64,000 nt of DNA, taken from Oscillospiraceae bacterium. Its GTDB lineage: Bacteria > Bacillota > Clostridia > Oscillospirales > Acutalibacteraceae. Every line of letters starts with the position of its first letter. The first letter of the stretch is position 1. Positions 34,229 to 42,085 of the stretch are shown here, piece after piece. The notes beneath the pieces were generated by a model. The model did no database searches. It worked only from the letters and a program-made list of their open reading frames with translations, and was not told the origin of the DNA. The stretch covers positions 645,501-709,500 of the forward strand of contig CP107220.1 in assembly GCA_025757685.1 (NCBI GenBank), read 5' to 3'. The position numbers and the translations under genes are program-made.

Positions 34229-36158
34229 TTTTTTACCCATTACTCCGGCAGAAATGCGCGAGCGAGGGTGGAAACAACCGGATTTTGTGTATGTGACGGG
34301 TGACGCCTATGTGGATCACCCGTCCTTTGGTGCTGCCATCATTACCCGCTTGCTGGAGAGCCAGGGGTTCAAGGTGGTGGTGCTCAGCCAGCCGGACTGG
34401 CACAGCGTGCGGGACTTTCAGAAATTCGGACGGCCCAAGTATGCTTTTTTGATCACTGCCGGGAATATTGACTCTATGGTGGCCCACTATACCGCCGCTA
34501 AGAAGCTGCGCCACGACGACGCATATACTGCCGGTGGCAAGCACGGCAAGCGCCCGGATCGGGCGGTGAATGTGTATACCCGCCTGGCAAAAGAGGCCTA
34601 CTCGGACTGTCCGGTGATTTTAGGCGGGCTGGAGGCGTCCCTGCGCCGCTTTGCGCATTACGATTATTGGGACGATGCCATTCGACCCTCTGCGCTGGTG
34701 GACTCCGGTGCTGATCTGCTGATCTACGGTATGGGAGAGAAGCAGATAACGGAGATCGCCCGCCGCCTGCGAGCGGGTGAGCCGCTGGGCAGTATGCACG
34801 ATATTCGGGGCACCATGTATGCGGTGCCCACTAAAGACACACCCTTTGGTGGGGTAGAGTGTCCCTCCTTTGAGAATGTGTGTGCCTCTAAAAAGGAATA
34901 TGCCCGCTCTTGCCGACTGGAGCAGGACGAGCAGGATCATGTGCGGGGCAAGCTGCTCAAGCAGCGCCACGGCAAGGTGATGGTGGTGCAAAATCCGCCT
35001 ATGGAGCCGCTGACCACCTCGGAGCTGGACCGGGTGTACAGCCTGCCGTATATGCGGGCGTACCATCCCAGTTATGAAAAACTGGGCGGTGTGCCGGGCA
35101 TTGAAGAAGTGCGCTTTTCCATTACCCACAATCGGGGATGTTTCGGCGCTTGCAATTTCTGTTCCATTGCATTCCATCAAGGGCGTTATGTGACCTCTCG
35201 CAGCAAAAAAAGTCTGCTGATTGAAGCGCAAAAGATTACCCAAATGCCGGACTTCAAGGGCTATATTCATGATGTGGGCGGCCCCACCGCCAACTTCCGC
35301 CACCCCAGCTGCGCCTTGCAGGAGCAGCACGGCCTGTGCAAGGGCAAAAAATGCTTGGCGCCGAAACCATGCCCCAATTTGCAGGCGGACCACCGGGAAT
35401 ATTTGGACATTCTTCGGGCGCTGCGGCAGGTGGATGGAGTCAAGAAAGTGTTTATCCGCAGCGGTATTCGCTATGATTATCTGCTTTGTGACCCGGACGA
35501 CAGCTTCTTCCGGGAGTTGGTGCAGCACCATGTGAGCGGCCAGCTGAAAGTGGCACCGGAGCACTGCTCCGCTGCGGTGCTGGACAAAATGGGCAAGCCC
35601 CATATTGAAGCGTATATTGAGTTTTCCCGCCGGTATTTTACCTACACCGGCCAAATCCAAAAGGAGCAGTACCTGGTGCCGTATCTGATGAGCTCGCACC
35701 CCGGCTCCCGGTTGGACGATGCCATTGAACTGGCGTGTTTCTTAAAGAAAAATCACATTCGCCCGGAGCAGGTGCAGGACTTTTATCCCACCCCGGGTAC
35801 CATCTCCACCTGTATGTTCTATACGGAGGTGGATCCGTACACCATGGAATCGGTCTATGTGGCCAAGAACGCCCACGACAAGGCACTTCAGCGGGCACTG
35901 CTTCAGTATTATAATCCTAAGAACTACGCCCTTTGTTCTGAGGCACTGCGTCGAGCCCATCGTACTGATCTGATCGGCAATGGCCCTAAGTGTTTGATCC
36001 CGGCAACACCGCCCGGCGGACGACCGGATGACCGTTCCGGTGGTAAAGCAAAGGGGAGCGTGCGCGGCTACGGAAAGCCGGTTGGCGGAAACAATCGCTT
36101 TGACGGAAAGTCCACCAAGCGTAAACCCTATGGCAACCGATCCGGGAAAAGGAAATAG
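34218..36158 (+). CDS. YgiQ family radical SAM protein
   Basis: A 646-residue radical SAM enzyme of the UPF0313/YgiQ group, of unknown reaction. The N-terminal cobalamin-binding-like domain (RGWKQPDFVYVTGDAYVDHPSFGAA, positions 14-38) is followed by the radical SAM core with CFGACNFC (CxxxCxxC) near residue 313. The C-terminus is Lys/Gly/Arg-rich. I chose ATG 34218, with GAGGA 8 bases upstream, because it gives the usual family start; it overlaps the ftsK stop by 11 bases. Readings from 34158 or 34203 are possible. Confidence 0.92.
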   Translation: MQNDFLPITPAEMRERGWKQPDFVYVTGDAYVDHPSFGAAIITRLLESQGFKVVVLSQPDWHSVRDFQKFGRPKYAFLITAGNIDSMVAHYTAAKKLRHDDAYTAGGKHGKRPDRAVNVYTRLAKEAYSDCPVILGGLEASLRRFAHYDYWDDAIRPSALVDSGADLLIYGMGEKQITEIARRLRAGEPLGSMHDIRGTMYAVPTKDTPFGGVECPSFENVCASKKEYARSCRLEQDEQDHVRGKLLKQRHGKVMVVQNPPMEPLTTSELDRVYSLPYMRAYHPSYEKLGGVPGIEEVRFSITHNRGCFGACNFCSIAFHQGRYVTSRSKKSLLIEAQKITQMPDFKGYIHDVGGPTANFRHPSCALQEQHGLCKGKKCLAPKPCPNLQADHREYLDILRALRQVDGVKKVFIRSGIRYDYLLCDPDDSFFRELVQHHVSGQLKVAPEHCSAAVLDKMGKPHIEAYIEFSRRYFTYTGQIQKEQYLVPYLMSSHPGSRLDDAIELACFLKKNHIRPEQVQDFYPTPGTISTCMFYTEVDPYTMESVYVAKNAHDKALQRALLQYYNPKNYALCSEALRRAHRTDLIGNGPKCLIPATPPGGRPDDRSGGKAKGSVRGYGKPVGGNNRFDGKSTKRKPYGNRSGKRK

Positions 36159-36169
36159 AAATGAAAAAA

Positions 36170-36198
36170 GCACGACAGCTGAAACTGTCGTGCTTTTT
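36170..36198. terminator. Two-way terminator between ygiQ-like gene and tRNA-Leu
   Basis: A 9-bp stem GCACGACAG/CTGTCGTGC with loop CTGAAA has six A on the left and five T on the right. It serves the plus-strand YgiQ gene and the minus-strand tRNA. Confidence 0.92.
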
Positions 36199-36280
36199 GG
36201 TGCGGGTAACAGGGGTCGAACCTGCACGGTTGCCCACAGGAACCTAAATCCTGCGTGTCTGCCAATTCCACCATACCCGC
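36198..36280 (-). tRNA. tRNA-Leu, anticodon UAG
   Basis: On the minus strand the sequence starts GCGGGTA and ends TACCCGC-A-CCA. The acceptor stem is 7 bp, the D-arm contains GGAATTGGCAGAC, and the anticodon stem CAGGA/TCCTG frames the loop TTTAGGT (anticodon TAG). A long variable arm TGGGCAACCG and the T-loop GGTTCGACCCC are typical of class II tRNA-Leu. CCA is encoded (36200-36198). Confidence 0.96.
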
Positions 36281-36292
36281 ATAACGGCTCTT

Positions 36293-36321
36293 ATTTTAGC
36301 ATTTTGTGCCAAAAAAATCAA
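36293..36321 (-). promoter_or_regulatory. Promoter of tRNA-Leu
   Basis: Minus strand TTGATT (36321-36316) and TAAAAT (36298-36293) with a 17-base spacer, 12 bases before the tRNA 5' end. Confidence 0.7.
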
Positions 36322-36325
36322 GTAT

Positions 36326-36353
36326 AAAAAAAGCGAAGCCGCAAAGCTCCGCT
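36326..36353 (-). terminator. Terminator of the probable 6S RNA
   Basis: On the minus strand AGCGGAGC pairs with GCTTCGCT (one G-T wobble) around TTTGCG, followed by seven T. It sets the direction of the upstream RNA as minus. Confidence 0.75.
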
Positions 36354-36535
36354 CTTTATTCCGCCCAGCCGCCGTGTGACGAGAATAACCTGCATCTCAA
36401 GCAGGTGGGTGACCGCCGTTCGGTTTTGTGCTTCCAACGTCCCCGCAGGGGAGGCCTGCATACCCGCCGACCGAGCAGGAAACCCTTGTAAAAAATTGTT
36501 CGGGTTATTAAATCACACGGTTGTCGAGAAGGGCA
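36354..36535 (-). ncRNA. ssrS: Probable 6S RNA
   Basis: A noncoding stretch of about 180 bases that folds into one long rod, the plan of 6S RNA, which sequesters the housekeeping RNA polymerase. Closing helices are 36372-36379 with 36513-36520 (8 bp) and 36384-36390 with 36503-36509 (7 bp). A central bubble follows, with an A/U-rich strand on one side and a small hairpin (ACCTGC/GCAGGT, 36388-36406) on the other; the terminal stem carries CCCC-GCA-GGGG. With minus-strand reading the small hairpin is on the 3' side of the bubble, as in Bacillus 6S-1, and a U-run terminator follows. I see no good promoter at its 5' end, so ends are approximate. Confidence 0.6.
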
Positions 36536-36559
36536 GAACAGATGTTCTGTTCTTTATTC

Positions 36560-36877
36560 TTACTGCTCCGGCTCAAAATATTCTACATCATATTTCTTTT
36601 CTACCATAGCCATCAGAATATCGGAGACCTGCTCAAATTCCATCTCGTCCTCGATCTCGGCCAGATATTCCTCGCCGTTTTCCTCCAGCACTTTCAGAAT
36701 AATGACCTCGTTGTCTGCCTCTACGATTTCTTCCGCCTCATCGTGGTACTCGGTGATGGCCACATACACATCGTCGTCCGTCTCGTATCGCTCCAGCAGT
36801 TCAAATACAATCTCGTTGCCGTCGTCGTCGGTCACGGAGATCAGGTCCGGTTCGTACAGTTCTTTGTTATCGCTCAT
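36560..36877 (-). CDS. DUF1292 acidic protein (YrzB-like)
   Basis: A 105-residue, strongly acidic protein of the DUF1292 family, function unknown, common in Firmicutes. The core DLISVTDDDGNEIVFELLER and VAITEYHDEA is typical. I chose ATG 36877; a GTG at 36886 sits on top of the ribosome site. It has its own strong promoter and lies just upstream of the 6S RNA on the same strand, so some transcripts may run into it. Confidence 0.88.
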   Translation of the reverse strand: MSDNKELYEPDLISVTDDDGNEIVFELLERYETDDDVYVAITEYHDEAEEIVEADNEVIILKVLEENGEEYLAEIEDEMEFEQVSDILMAMVEKKYDVEYFEPEQ

Positions 36878-36900
36878 AGTTCTCACGCCTTTCTTTTTGC

Positions 36901-36929
36901 ATTATACTCTATTTGCCCATTGCCGTCAA
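36901..36929 (-). promoter_or_regulatory. Promoter of the DUF1292 gene
   Basis: Minus strand TTGACG (36929-36924) and TATAAT (36906-36901), 17-base spacer. Confidence 0.78.
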
Positions 36930-37031
36930 TGGCTATTTTGTGGTTGGCGGGGGACAAATCCCATATTTTGCATAATGTGGAAAATCATTATCAGTAATGC
37001 ACAAAAAATCAAAAAAATATGTAAAAACCTA

Positions 37032-37060
37032 TTGACAACTGCCAACTTTGGTGCTACTAT
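37032..37060 (+). promoter_or_regulatory. Strong promoter of the unrecognised structured RNA
   Basis: Consensus TTGACA (37032-37037) and TACTAT (37055-37060) with a 17-base spacer. A-tracts just upstream (37000-37027) look like an UP element, which would make it a high-output promoter. The predicted start is near G37067. Confidence 0.85.
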
Positions 37061-37066
37061 GTAGTT

Positions 37067-37570
37067 GAACACAGGAGGTAAGCCTTAGGAAGTAGTTAAG
37101 GCGTGTTCAATCTAATAAGGAGGTCGGTCCAATGGAGAGTGAACCCTTTCAGCAGACCGCCTGTACCGCTCGTCAATAGAGTATAACGGATTTGTGTATG
37201 GACAGAGTGCAAATCGGAATTGCACGGCGCACACAAGCTCAAGTGAGCAAAGTAAGAGTTATCATGCAGGATTGATTGGAACGGCAGGCGCTGATTCAAC
37301 TGAATAGTAAAGGTATATATCGGTCATCCACCTGCAAGTGACCTGGGAGTACCGCTAGGCGGTGCTTTCATAGATGATGTATTTTACGACCAGGTGAATT
37401 CCAATGGAGAAGTAAATTTCGTTTTTTCAACTTTAATATTTGTCAAAATCTAAAAAACGAGGTACGGTCCAATGGGCTAAACAGTGTGTACGTTATGTGC
37501 CGAAAATAAAAACTAAATAATAAGTGGACATACGCTCCGGGTGTTGCAAGGCATCCGGAGTTGTTTTTTT
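37067..37570 (+). ncRNA. Unrecognised structured RNA of about 500 nt
   Basis: A transcription unit with no credible reading frame. It is framed by a strong promoter and an intrinsic terminator. Hairpins seen: TTGAACAC/GTGTTCAA (37065-37110) with inner GCCTTA/TAAGGC; GGAGGTC/GACCGCC (37119-37161); TTGTGT/ACACAA enclosing GTGCAA/TTGCAC (37192-37236); GCTC/GAGC (37237-37248); CACCTG/CAGGTG (37329-37396) enclosing GTACCGC/GCGGTGC; and TCGTTTTTT/AAAAAACGA (37419-37460). TCCAATGG occurs three times (37128, 37400, 37468), two as CGGTCCAATGG. It is not tRNA, tmRNA, RNase P, SRP or 6S RNA by their core motifs. It could be one of the large ornate RNAs (ROOL, GOLLD, OLE) or a new family. Confidence 0.75.
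37535..37569 (+). terminator. Terminator of the structured RNA
   Basis: A 10-bp stem CTCCGGGTGT/GCATCCGGAG (two G-T wobbles), loop TGCAAG, then TTGTTTTTTT. Confidence 0.92.
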
Positions 37571-37657
37571 GTTTGCGGCTGTTGCTGTTTTATCAGTGAT
37601 ATGTGGTTTCTTTAACCGATTTGCATACTTTTGTGGGCGCAAAATCCCGGCTGCCGC

Positions 37658-37686
37658 TTGACAAGGGGCGGCGGTTTTGGTACTAT
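37658..37686 (+). promoter_or_regulatory. Promoter of the valS leader
   Basis: TTGACA (37658-37663) and TACTAT (37681-37686) with a 17-base spacer; TATAAT overlaps at 37684-37689. Confidence 0.82.
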
Positions 37687-37694
37687 AATACCGA

Positions 37695-37923
37695 TAGAAA
37701 ACGGCTAAGAACGGAAGGAGTACCCCATGACGGCGGCATAGAGAGCTTGTGGTCGGTGCAAACAGGCGCGCCCAATGCGGGAAGGTAGTCCGGGAGCCGG
37801 TGCGGTGAAGGCAGTAGTCGCACCCGTGTGCCGCGTTAAGGCAAGAGCGGCGCGCTTTGGCGCGCAATTTGAGTGGTACCGCGGAAGTTCAGTTCCGTCT
37901 CATTATGAGACGGGGCTTTTTTA
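37695..37923 (+). promoter_or_regulatory. T-box leader controlling valS
   Basis: A tRNA-sensing riboswitch. The T-box sequence AGTGGTACCGCGG is at 37872-37884, and its bulge TGGT (37874-37877) would pair with the ACCA end of uncharged tRNA-Val. Stem I features include AGTA (37720s), AGAGAGC (37741-37747) and GGTCGGTGCAA (37751-37761). The competing terminator CCGTCTC/GAGACGG (37895-37913) is followed by six T. I could not place the Val specifier codon with certainty; GTA or GTC near 37786-37790 are candidates. Confidence 0.93.
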
Positions 37924-37945
37924 TTTTTGTAAGGAGCAAAAAAAT

Positions 37946-40570
37946 ATGGCAAAAGAGTTGGACAAACAGTATAGCCCACAAAATGTGGAAGACCGCACCT
38001 ATAAATTCTGGTGCGATCACAAGTATTTTCACGCTGAGGTGAACCCGGACAAGAAACCCTACACCATCGTGATCCCGCCGCCGAACATTACCGGCCAGCT
38101 GCACATGGGTCATGCGTTGGACGAGACTTTGCAGGATATTCTCATCCGCTGGCGCCGTATGGAGGGTTACGAGACCCTGTGGCTGCCGGGCACGGACCAC
38201 GCGTCCATTGCAACGGAGGCCAAGATCGTAGAGGCCATGCGCAAAGAGGGCATCACCAAAGAGGAGATCGGCCGGGAGAAGTTCTTGGAGCGCGCCTGGG
38301 AGTGGAAAGCCCAGTACGGCGGCCGCATTGTGGAGCAGCTAAAAAAGCTTGGCTCCTCCTGCGACTGGGATCGGGAGCGTTTCACTCTGGACGAGGGATG
38401 CAGCAAGGCCGTGCGCGAGGTCTTTTGCAAGCTGTACGATAAGGGCCTGATTTACCGGGGCGAGCGCATCATTAACTGGTGCCCCCACTGCCTGACCTCG
38501 ATCTCTGACGCAGAGGTGGAGTACGAGGATCAGGCCGGTCACTTCTGGCACCTGCGCTATCCCTTTAAGGACGGCAGCGGCTACCTGGAGCTGGCCACCA
38601 CCCGACCGGAGACCCTGCTGGGCGATACAGCCGTGGCGGTGAACCCCAATGACGAGCGTTATAAAGATATGGTTGGCAAGACCCTGATCCTGCCCATTGT
38701 GCATAGAGAGATTCCCGTGATTGCCGATGATTATGTGGATATTGAGTTCGGTACTGGCGTGGTGAAGATCACCCCGGCTCACGACCCCAACGACTTTGAG
38801 GTGGGGCTGCGCCACAATTTAGAGGTCATCAATGTTCTGACCCCGGACGCCAAGATCGTGAATGATTATCCCAAGTACGCCGGTATGGATCGCTACGAGG
38901 CTCGTAAGGCCATCGTCGAGGACCTGGAAGCCGAGGGCGCTTTGGTGGAGATTGAGGATTACAGCCACAATGTAGGCACGTGCTACCGCTGTGGCACCAC
39001 CGTGGAGCCGCGGGTTAGTAAGCAATGGTTCGTGAAGATGGAGCCGCTGGCAAAACCGGCTGTGGAGGTGGTCAGAAACGGGGAAGTGAAGTTTGTTCCC
39101 GAGCGGTTTGACAAGACCTACTTCCACTGGATGGAGAATATTAAGGACTGGTGTATCTCTCGCCAGCTGTGGTGGGGTCATCGTATTCCCGCCTATTACT
39201 GCGACGATTGCGGTGAGGTGATGGTGTCTGCCCAGGAAGTGCATACTTGCTCTAAGTGCGGCAGCAACCATGTGCACCAGGATCCGGACACCCTGGATAC
39301 CTGGTTCTCCTCCGCCTTGTGGCCGTTTTCTACCCTTGGTTATCCGGACGATACCAAGGAACTGGAGTATTTCTATCCCACGGATACGCTGGTCACCGGC
39401 TACGACATTATCTTCTTCTGGGTAGCCAGAATGATCTTCTCCGGTGTGGAGCACATGGGCCAGGTGCCCTTCCACACGGTGCTGATCCACGGTCTGGTGC
39501 GTGACGCACAGGGTCGCAAGATGAGTAAGTCCCTGGGCAACGGTATTGATCCGCTGCTGGTGATCGACCAGTACGGCGCCGATGCCTTGCGCTTTACTCT
39601 GGCTACCGGCAATGCGCCGGGCAACGATATGCGCTTCTCCGACGAGAAGGTAAAGGCCTCCCGCAACTTTGCAAACAAGCTGTGGAACGCCGCCCGCTTT
39701 GTGCTGATGTATCTGGGCAATGATTACAGCTATCCGGGCCTACCGAAGGATCTGGCTATTGAGGACAAGTGGATTCTCTCCAAGGTCAATACCCTGGCTA
39801 AGGAAGTGACGGACAACCTGGAGCGGTTTGAACTGGGTATCGCTGTTGCCAAGCTGTATGATTTTATTTGGGATGTGTTCTGCGACTGGTATATTGAGAT
39901 CGCCAAGATCCGTTTGCAGTCCGGCGAGGGCGCCGATACCGCCAAGGCGGTGCTGGTGTATGTGTTGACGGATATCCTGAAGCTGCTGCACCCCTTTATG
40001 CCCTTTATTACAGAAGAAATTTATCAGGCTATTCCCCACGATACGGAGTCCATTATGATTTCCAAGTGGCCGGAATATGACCCGACGCTGTCCTTTGCGG
40101 ATGAGGAAGCCCAGATGGAGAAGATTATGGACGCCATTCGGGCGATCCGTAACCGCCGGGCGGAGATGAATATCCCCCCCAGCAAAAAGTCCAAGGTCTA
40201 TGTGGAGACCGCCTTTTCCGACGTGTTCGCCGTAGGCAGTGAGTTTATCAAGCGGTTGGCCTATGCTTCCGATGTGGAGATCGCAGACGCCTTTGGTGAC
40301 CTGGGCAACACGGTGACCATTGTTACCAACGACGCCAAGATTTATATTCCTCTGGGCGATCTGGTGGACTTTGAGGCGGAGGCCAAGCGCCTGCAAAAGG
40401 AACTGGCTGCTGCCGAGGAAAAGCTGGCCTTTATCAACAAGAAGCTGGACAACCCGGGCTTTGTGAACAAAGCACCGGAGAAAGTGGTCCAGCAGAACCG
40501 GGACGAGGCCGCCAAGCTGACGGAAAAGATCGCTAACTTGCGCTCCTCCCTGGAAAATTTGGGCAAGTAA
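37946..40570 (+). CDS. valS: Valyl-tRNA synthetase
   Basis: An 874-residue class I synthetase that charges tRNA-Val. The HIGH box is in PPNITGQLHMGHA (about residue 50) and the KMSKS box in GRKMSKSLGNGIDP (about residue 528). The editing domain lies in between and a C-terminal coiled coil (about residues 810-874) ends the protein. ATG 37946 follows AAGGAG by 9 bases; the frame is open upstream through the T-box but that is leader, not protein. Confidence 0.97.
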   Translation: MAKELDKQYSPQNVEDRTYKFWCDHKYFHAEVNPDKKPYTIVIPPPNITGQLHMGHALDETLQDILIRWRRMEGYETLWLPGTDHASIATEAKIVEAMRKEGITKEEIGREKFLERAWEWKAQYGGRIVEQLKKLGSSCDWDRERFTLDEGCSKAVREVFCKLYDKGLIYRGERIINWCPHCLTSISDAEVEYEDQAGHFWHLRYPFKDGSGYLELATTRPETLLGDTAVAVNPNDERYKDMVGKTLILPIVHREIPVIADDYVDIEFGTGVVKITPAHDPNDFEVGLRHNLEVINVLTPDAKIVNDYPKYAGMDRYEARKAIVEDLEAEGALVEIEDYSHNVGTCYRCGTTVEPRVSKQWFVKMEPLAKPAVEVVRNGEVKFVPERFDKTYFHWMENIKDWCISRQLWWGHRIPAYYCDDCGEVMVSAQEVHTCSKCGSNHVHQDPDTLDTWFSSALWPFSTLGYPDDTKELEYFYPTDTLVTGYDIIFFWVARMIFSGVEHMGQVPFHTVLIHGLVRDAQGRKMSKSLGNGIDPLLVIDQYGADALRFTLATGNAPGNDMRFSDEKVKASRNFANKLWNAARFVLMYLGNDYSYPGLPKDLAIEDKWILSKVNTLAKEVTDNLERFELGIAVAKLYDFIWDVFCDWYIEIAKIRLQSGEGADTAKAVLVYVLTDILKLLHPFMPFITEEIYQAIPHDTESIMISKWPEYDPTLSFADEEAQMEKIMDAIRAIRNRRAEMNIPPSKKSKVYVETAFSDVFAVGSEFIKRLAYASDVEIADAFGDLGNTVTIVTNDAKIYIPLGDLVDFEAEAKRLQKELAAAEEKLAFINKKLDNPGFVNKAPEKVVQQNRDEAAKLTEKIANLRSSLENLGK

Positions 40571-40571
40571 A

Positions 40572-41681
40572 ATGACCTACGAAGCAGCAATTCAATTGAT
40601 CAAACAAAAGCAAAGCCTCGGCGTGCAGCCGGGGCTTTCCCGCATGTTGGCGGCTATGGAAAAGACCGGCAGTGTGCAAAACAAATTGCAGGTGATCCAT
40701 GTGGCGGGCACCAACGGCAAGGGCACCGTTTGCGCTGCCGTGGCCGACGGCCTGCGCCGTGCCGGGTACAGGGTGGGCGTGTTCAGCTCCCCCTGGGTCA
40801 CGGACTTTCGCGAGCAGATCACTGTGGACGGCTGGATGATTCCCAAGCAGGACTTTGCGGACTGCGTAGAGGTCTTTGCGAAGGAACCGTTGACGGAATT
40901 TGAGCTGATCACCGCCGTGATGTATCTGTACTTCTACCGCTGCGGGGTAGATTACGCTGTGGTGGAATGCGGTATGGGCGGCGCCGGGGATTGCACCAAT
41001 GTGCTGGCTCACCCCACAGTGTGCGCCTTTGCCAAGGTGGCGCTGGACCATACGGCGTTTTTGGGCGATACGGTAGAAGCCATTGCTCGGGAAAAGAGCG
41101 GCATTATCAAGCCCGGTTGCCCGGTGGTACTGTACCCCCATATTGCCGCCAAAGATGTATTTTTGGAGCGGTGTCGTGCGCTGCATTGCCCGGTGACGGA
41201 AGCTGCCCAGCAGGGGGACCCGATTGCGGATGACTTGGCGGTGGCCGGGGAAGTGCTGCGCCTGCTGGGAGTGGATACCACGCCGGGGCTGCCTATGTTG
41301 CCTGCCCGGCGGGAGCACTTTGGCGAAAATTTGTTACTGGACGGCGCCCACAATCCGGACGGTGCTGCGGCGCTGCTGCTCCGTTTGCCTACGGATCGTC
41401 CAATCACTGCCGTACTGGCGATGATGGAGGATAAGGACATTGACGGTTATCTCTGTCAGGTGCTGCCCCGGTGTCGTCGAGTGATTGCCACCACCGTGCC
41501 CGGTATGGGGCGTGCATTGTCTGCGGAAGATTTGGCGGCGGCGGCGCAAAAGTATTGCCCCGATGTGACCGCAGAGCCGAATCCACACCGGGCGCTGGCG
41601 GCAGCCAAGGCGGACGGCGACTTTGTTTTGGTCTGCGGTTCTTTTTATTTAGCACGGGAGATCAGAAAAGATTTGATCTAA
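40572..41681 (+). CDS. folC: Folylpolyglutamate/dihydrofolate synthase, shortened
   Basis: A 369-residue Mur-ligase-like enzyme that adds glutamate to folates. The P-loop HVAGTNGKGTVCAAV is at residues 43-57, followed by FSSPWVTDFREQI, VECGMGGAGDCTN and the C-terminal DGAHNPDGA. The family is usually about 420-430 residues. Here roughly 50-60 residues, including the region with the GxHQxxN-type motif between the two domains, are missing around residue 215 (AQQGDPIADDLAVAG). It starts 1 base after valS, without a clear ribosome site, so it is probably coupled. Confidence 0.85.
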   Translation: MTYEAAIQLIKQKQSLGVQPGLSRMLAAMEKTGSVQNKLQVIHVAGTNGKGTVCAAVADGLRRAGYRVGVFSSPWVTDFREQITVDGWMIPKQDFADCVEVFAKEPLTEFELITAVMYLYFYRCGVDYAVVECGMGGAGDCTNVLAHPTVCAFAKVALDHTAFLGDTVEAIAREKSGIIKPGCPVVLYPHIAAKDVFLERCRALHCPVTEAAQQGDPIADDLAVAGEVLRLLGVDTTPGLPMLPARREHFGENLLLDGAHNPDGAAALLLRLPTDRPITAVLAMMEDKDIDGYLCQVLPRCRRVIATTVPGMGRALSAEDLAAAAQKYCPDVTAEPNPHRALAAAKADGDFVLVCGSFYLAREIRKDLI

Positions 41682-41706
41682 AACACAATACGGCAAATTC
41701 TGCAAA

Positions 41707-41744
41707 ACCGGTCTGTTACAGTGTAAACAGACCGGTATTTTTTT
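41707..41744 (+). terminator. Terminator between folC and spoIIA
   Basis: An 11-bp stem ACCGGTCTGTT/AACAGACCGGT with loop ACAGTGTA, then ATTTTTTT. It separates the valS-folC transcript from the sporulation operon. A spoIIA promoter must be inside or overlap this short region, but I cannot point to a sigma-H sequence. Confidence 0.9.
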
Positions 41745-41755
41745 GGAGTGATGGT

Positions 41756-42085
41756 ATGAATGTAACTTTAGAGAGCAGCGGCAATTTGCTTATTGCCTAT
41801 CTGTTTGGCGAGATCGACCACCATACCGCCGTTGCGGTGCGCAGCCAGATCGACAGCGCCATACAGGACAAGCTGCCCGGCCACCTGATCTTGGATTTTA
41901 AGAATGTCACATTTATGGATTCCAGCGGCATTGGGCTGGTGATGGGTCGCTATCGGCTGGTGCACAGCTATCAAGGCACGGTGGAGATCAAGAATGTGAC
42001 CGCCCGCACCAAAAAGATTATGGAGCTGGCGGGGCTGGGGAGCATTGCACTGATAAAGGAGAACGAAGATGAAAAAGACCAATGA
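41756..42085 (+). CDS. spoIIAA: Anti-sigma F factor antagonist SpoIIAA
   Basis: A 109-residue STAS-domain protein. When dephosphorylated by SpoIIE it binds SpoIIAB and frees sigma F in the forespore. The phosphorylated Ser is in TFMDSSGIGLVMGR (about residue 57). TTGGAG lies 9 bases before the ATG. It overlaps spoIIAB by 17 bases. The full three-gene spoIIA operon shows this organism has the genes to start forespore-specific transcription. Confidence 0.94.
   Translation: MNVTLESSGNLLIAYLFGEIDHHTAVAVRSQIDSAIQDKLPGHLILDFKNVTFMDSSGIGLVMGRYRLVHSYQGTVEIKNVTARTKKIMELAGLGSIALIKENEDEKDQ

Noticed and set aside
36028..36327. Short frames running through the tRNA-Leu and terminator
   Set aside because: They cross a tRNA gene and two hairpins and have no ribosome site.
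36354..36535. 6S-like RNA read on the plus strand
   Set aside because: The fold works on either strand, and a CAGAACA/TGTTCTG hairpin with TTCTTT at 36534-36555 could end a plus transcript. The minus reading has a better terminator and bubble hairpin placement, so I kept minus.
37775..37945. Upstream extension of the valS reading frame
   Set aside because: The frame is open by chance through the T-box leader and its terminator. The real start at 37946 has a ribosome site.
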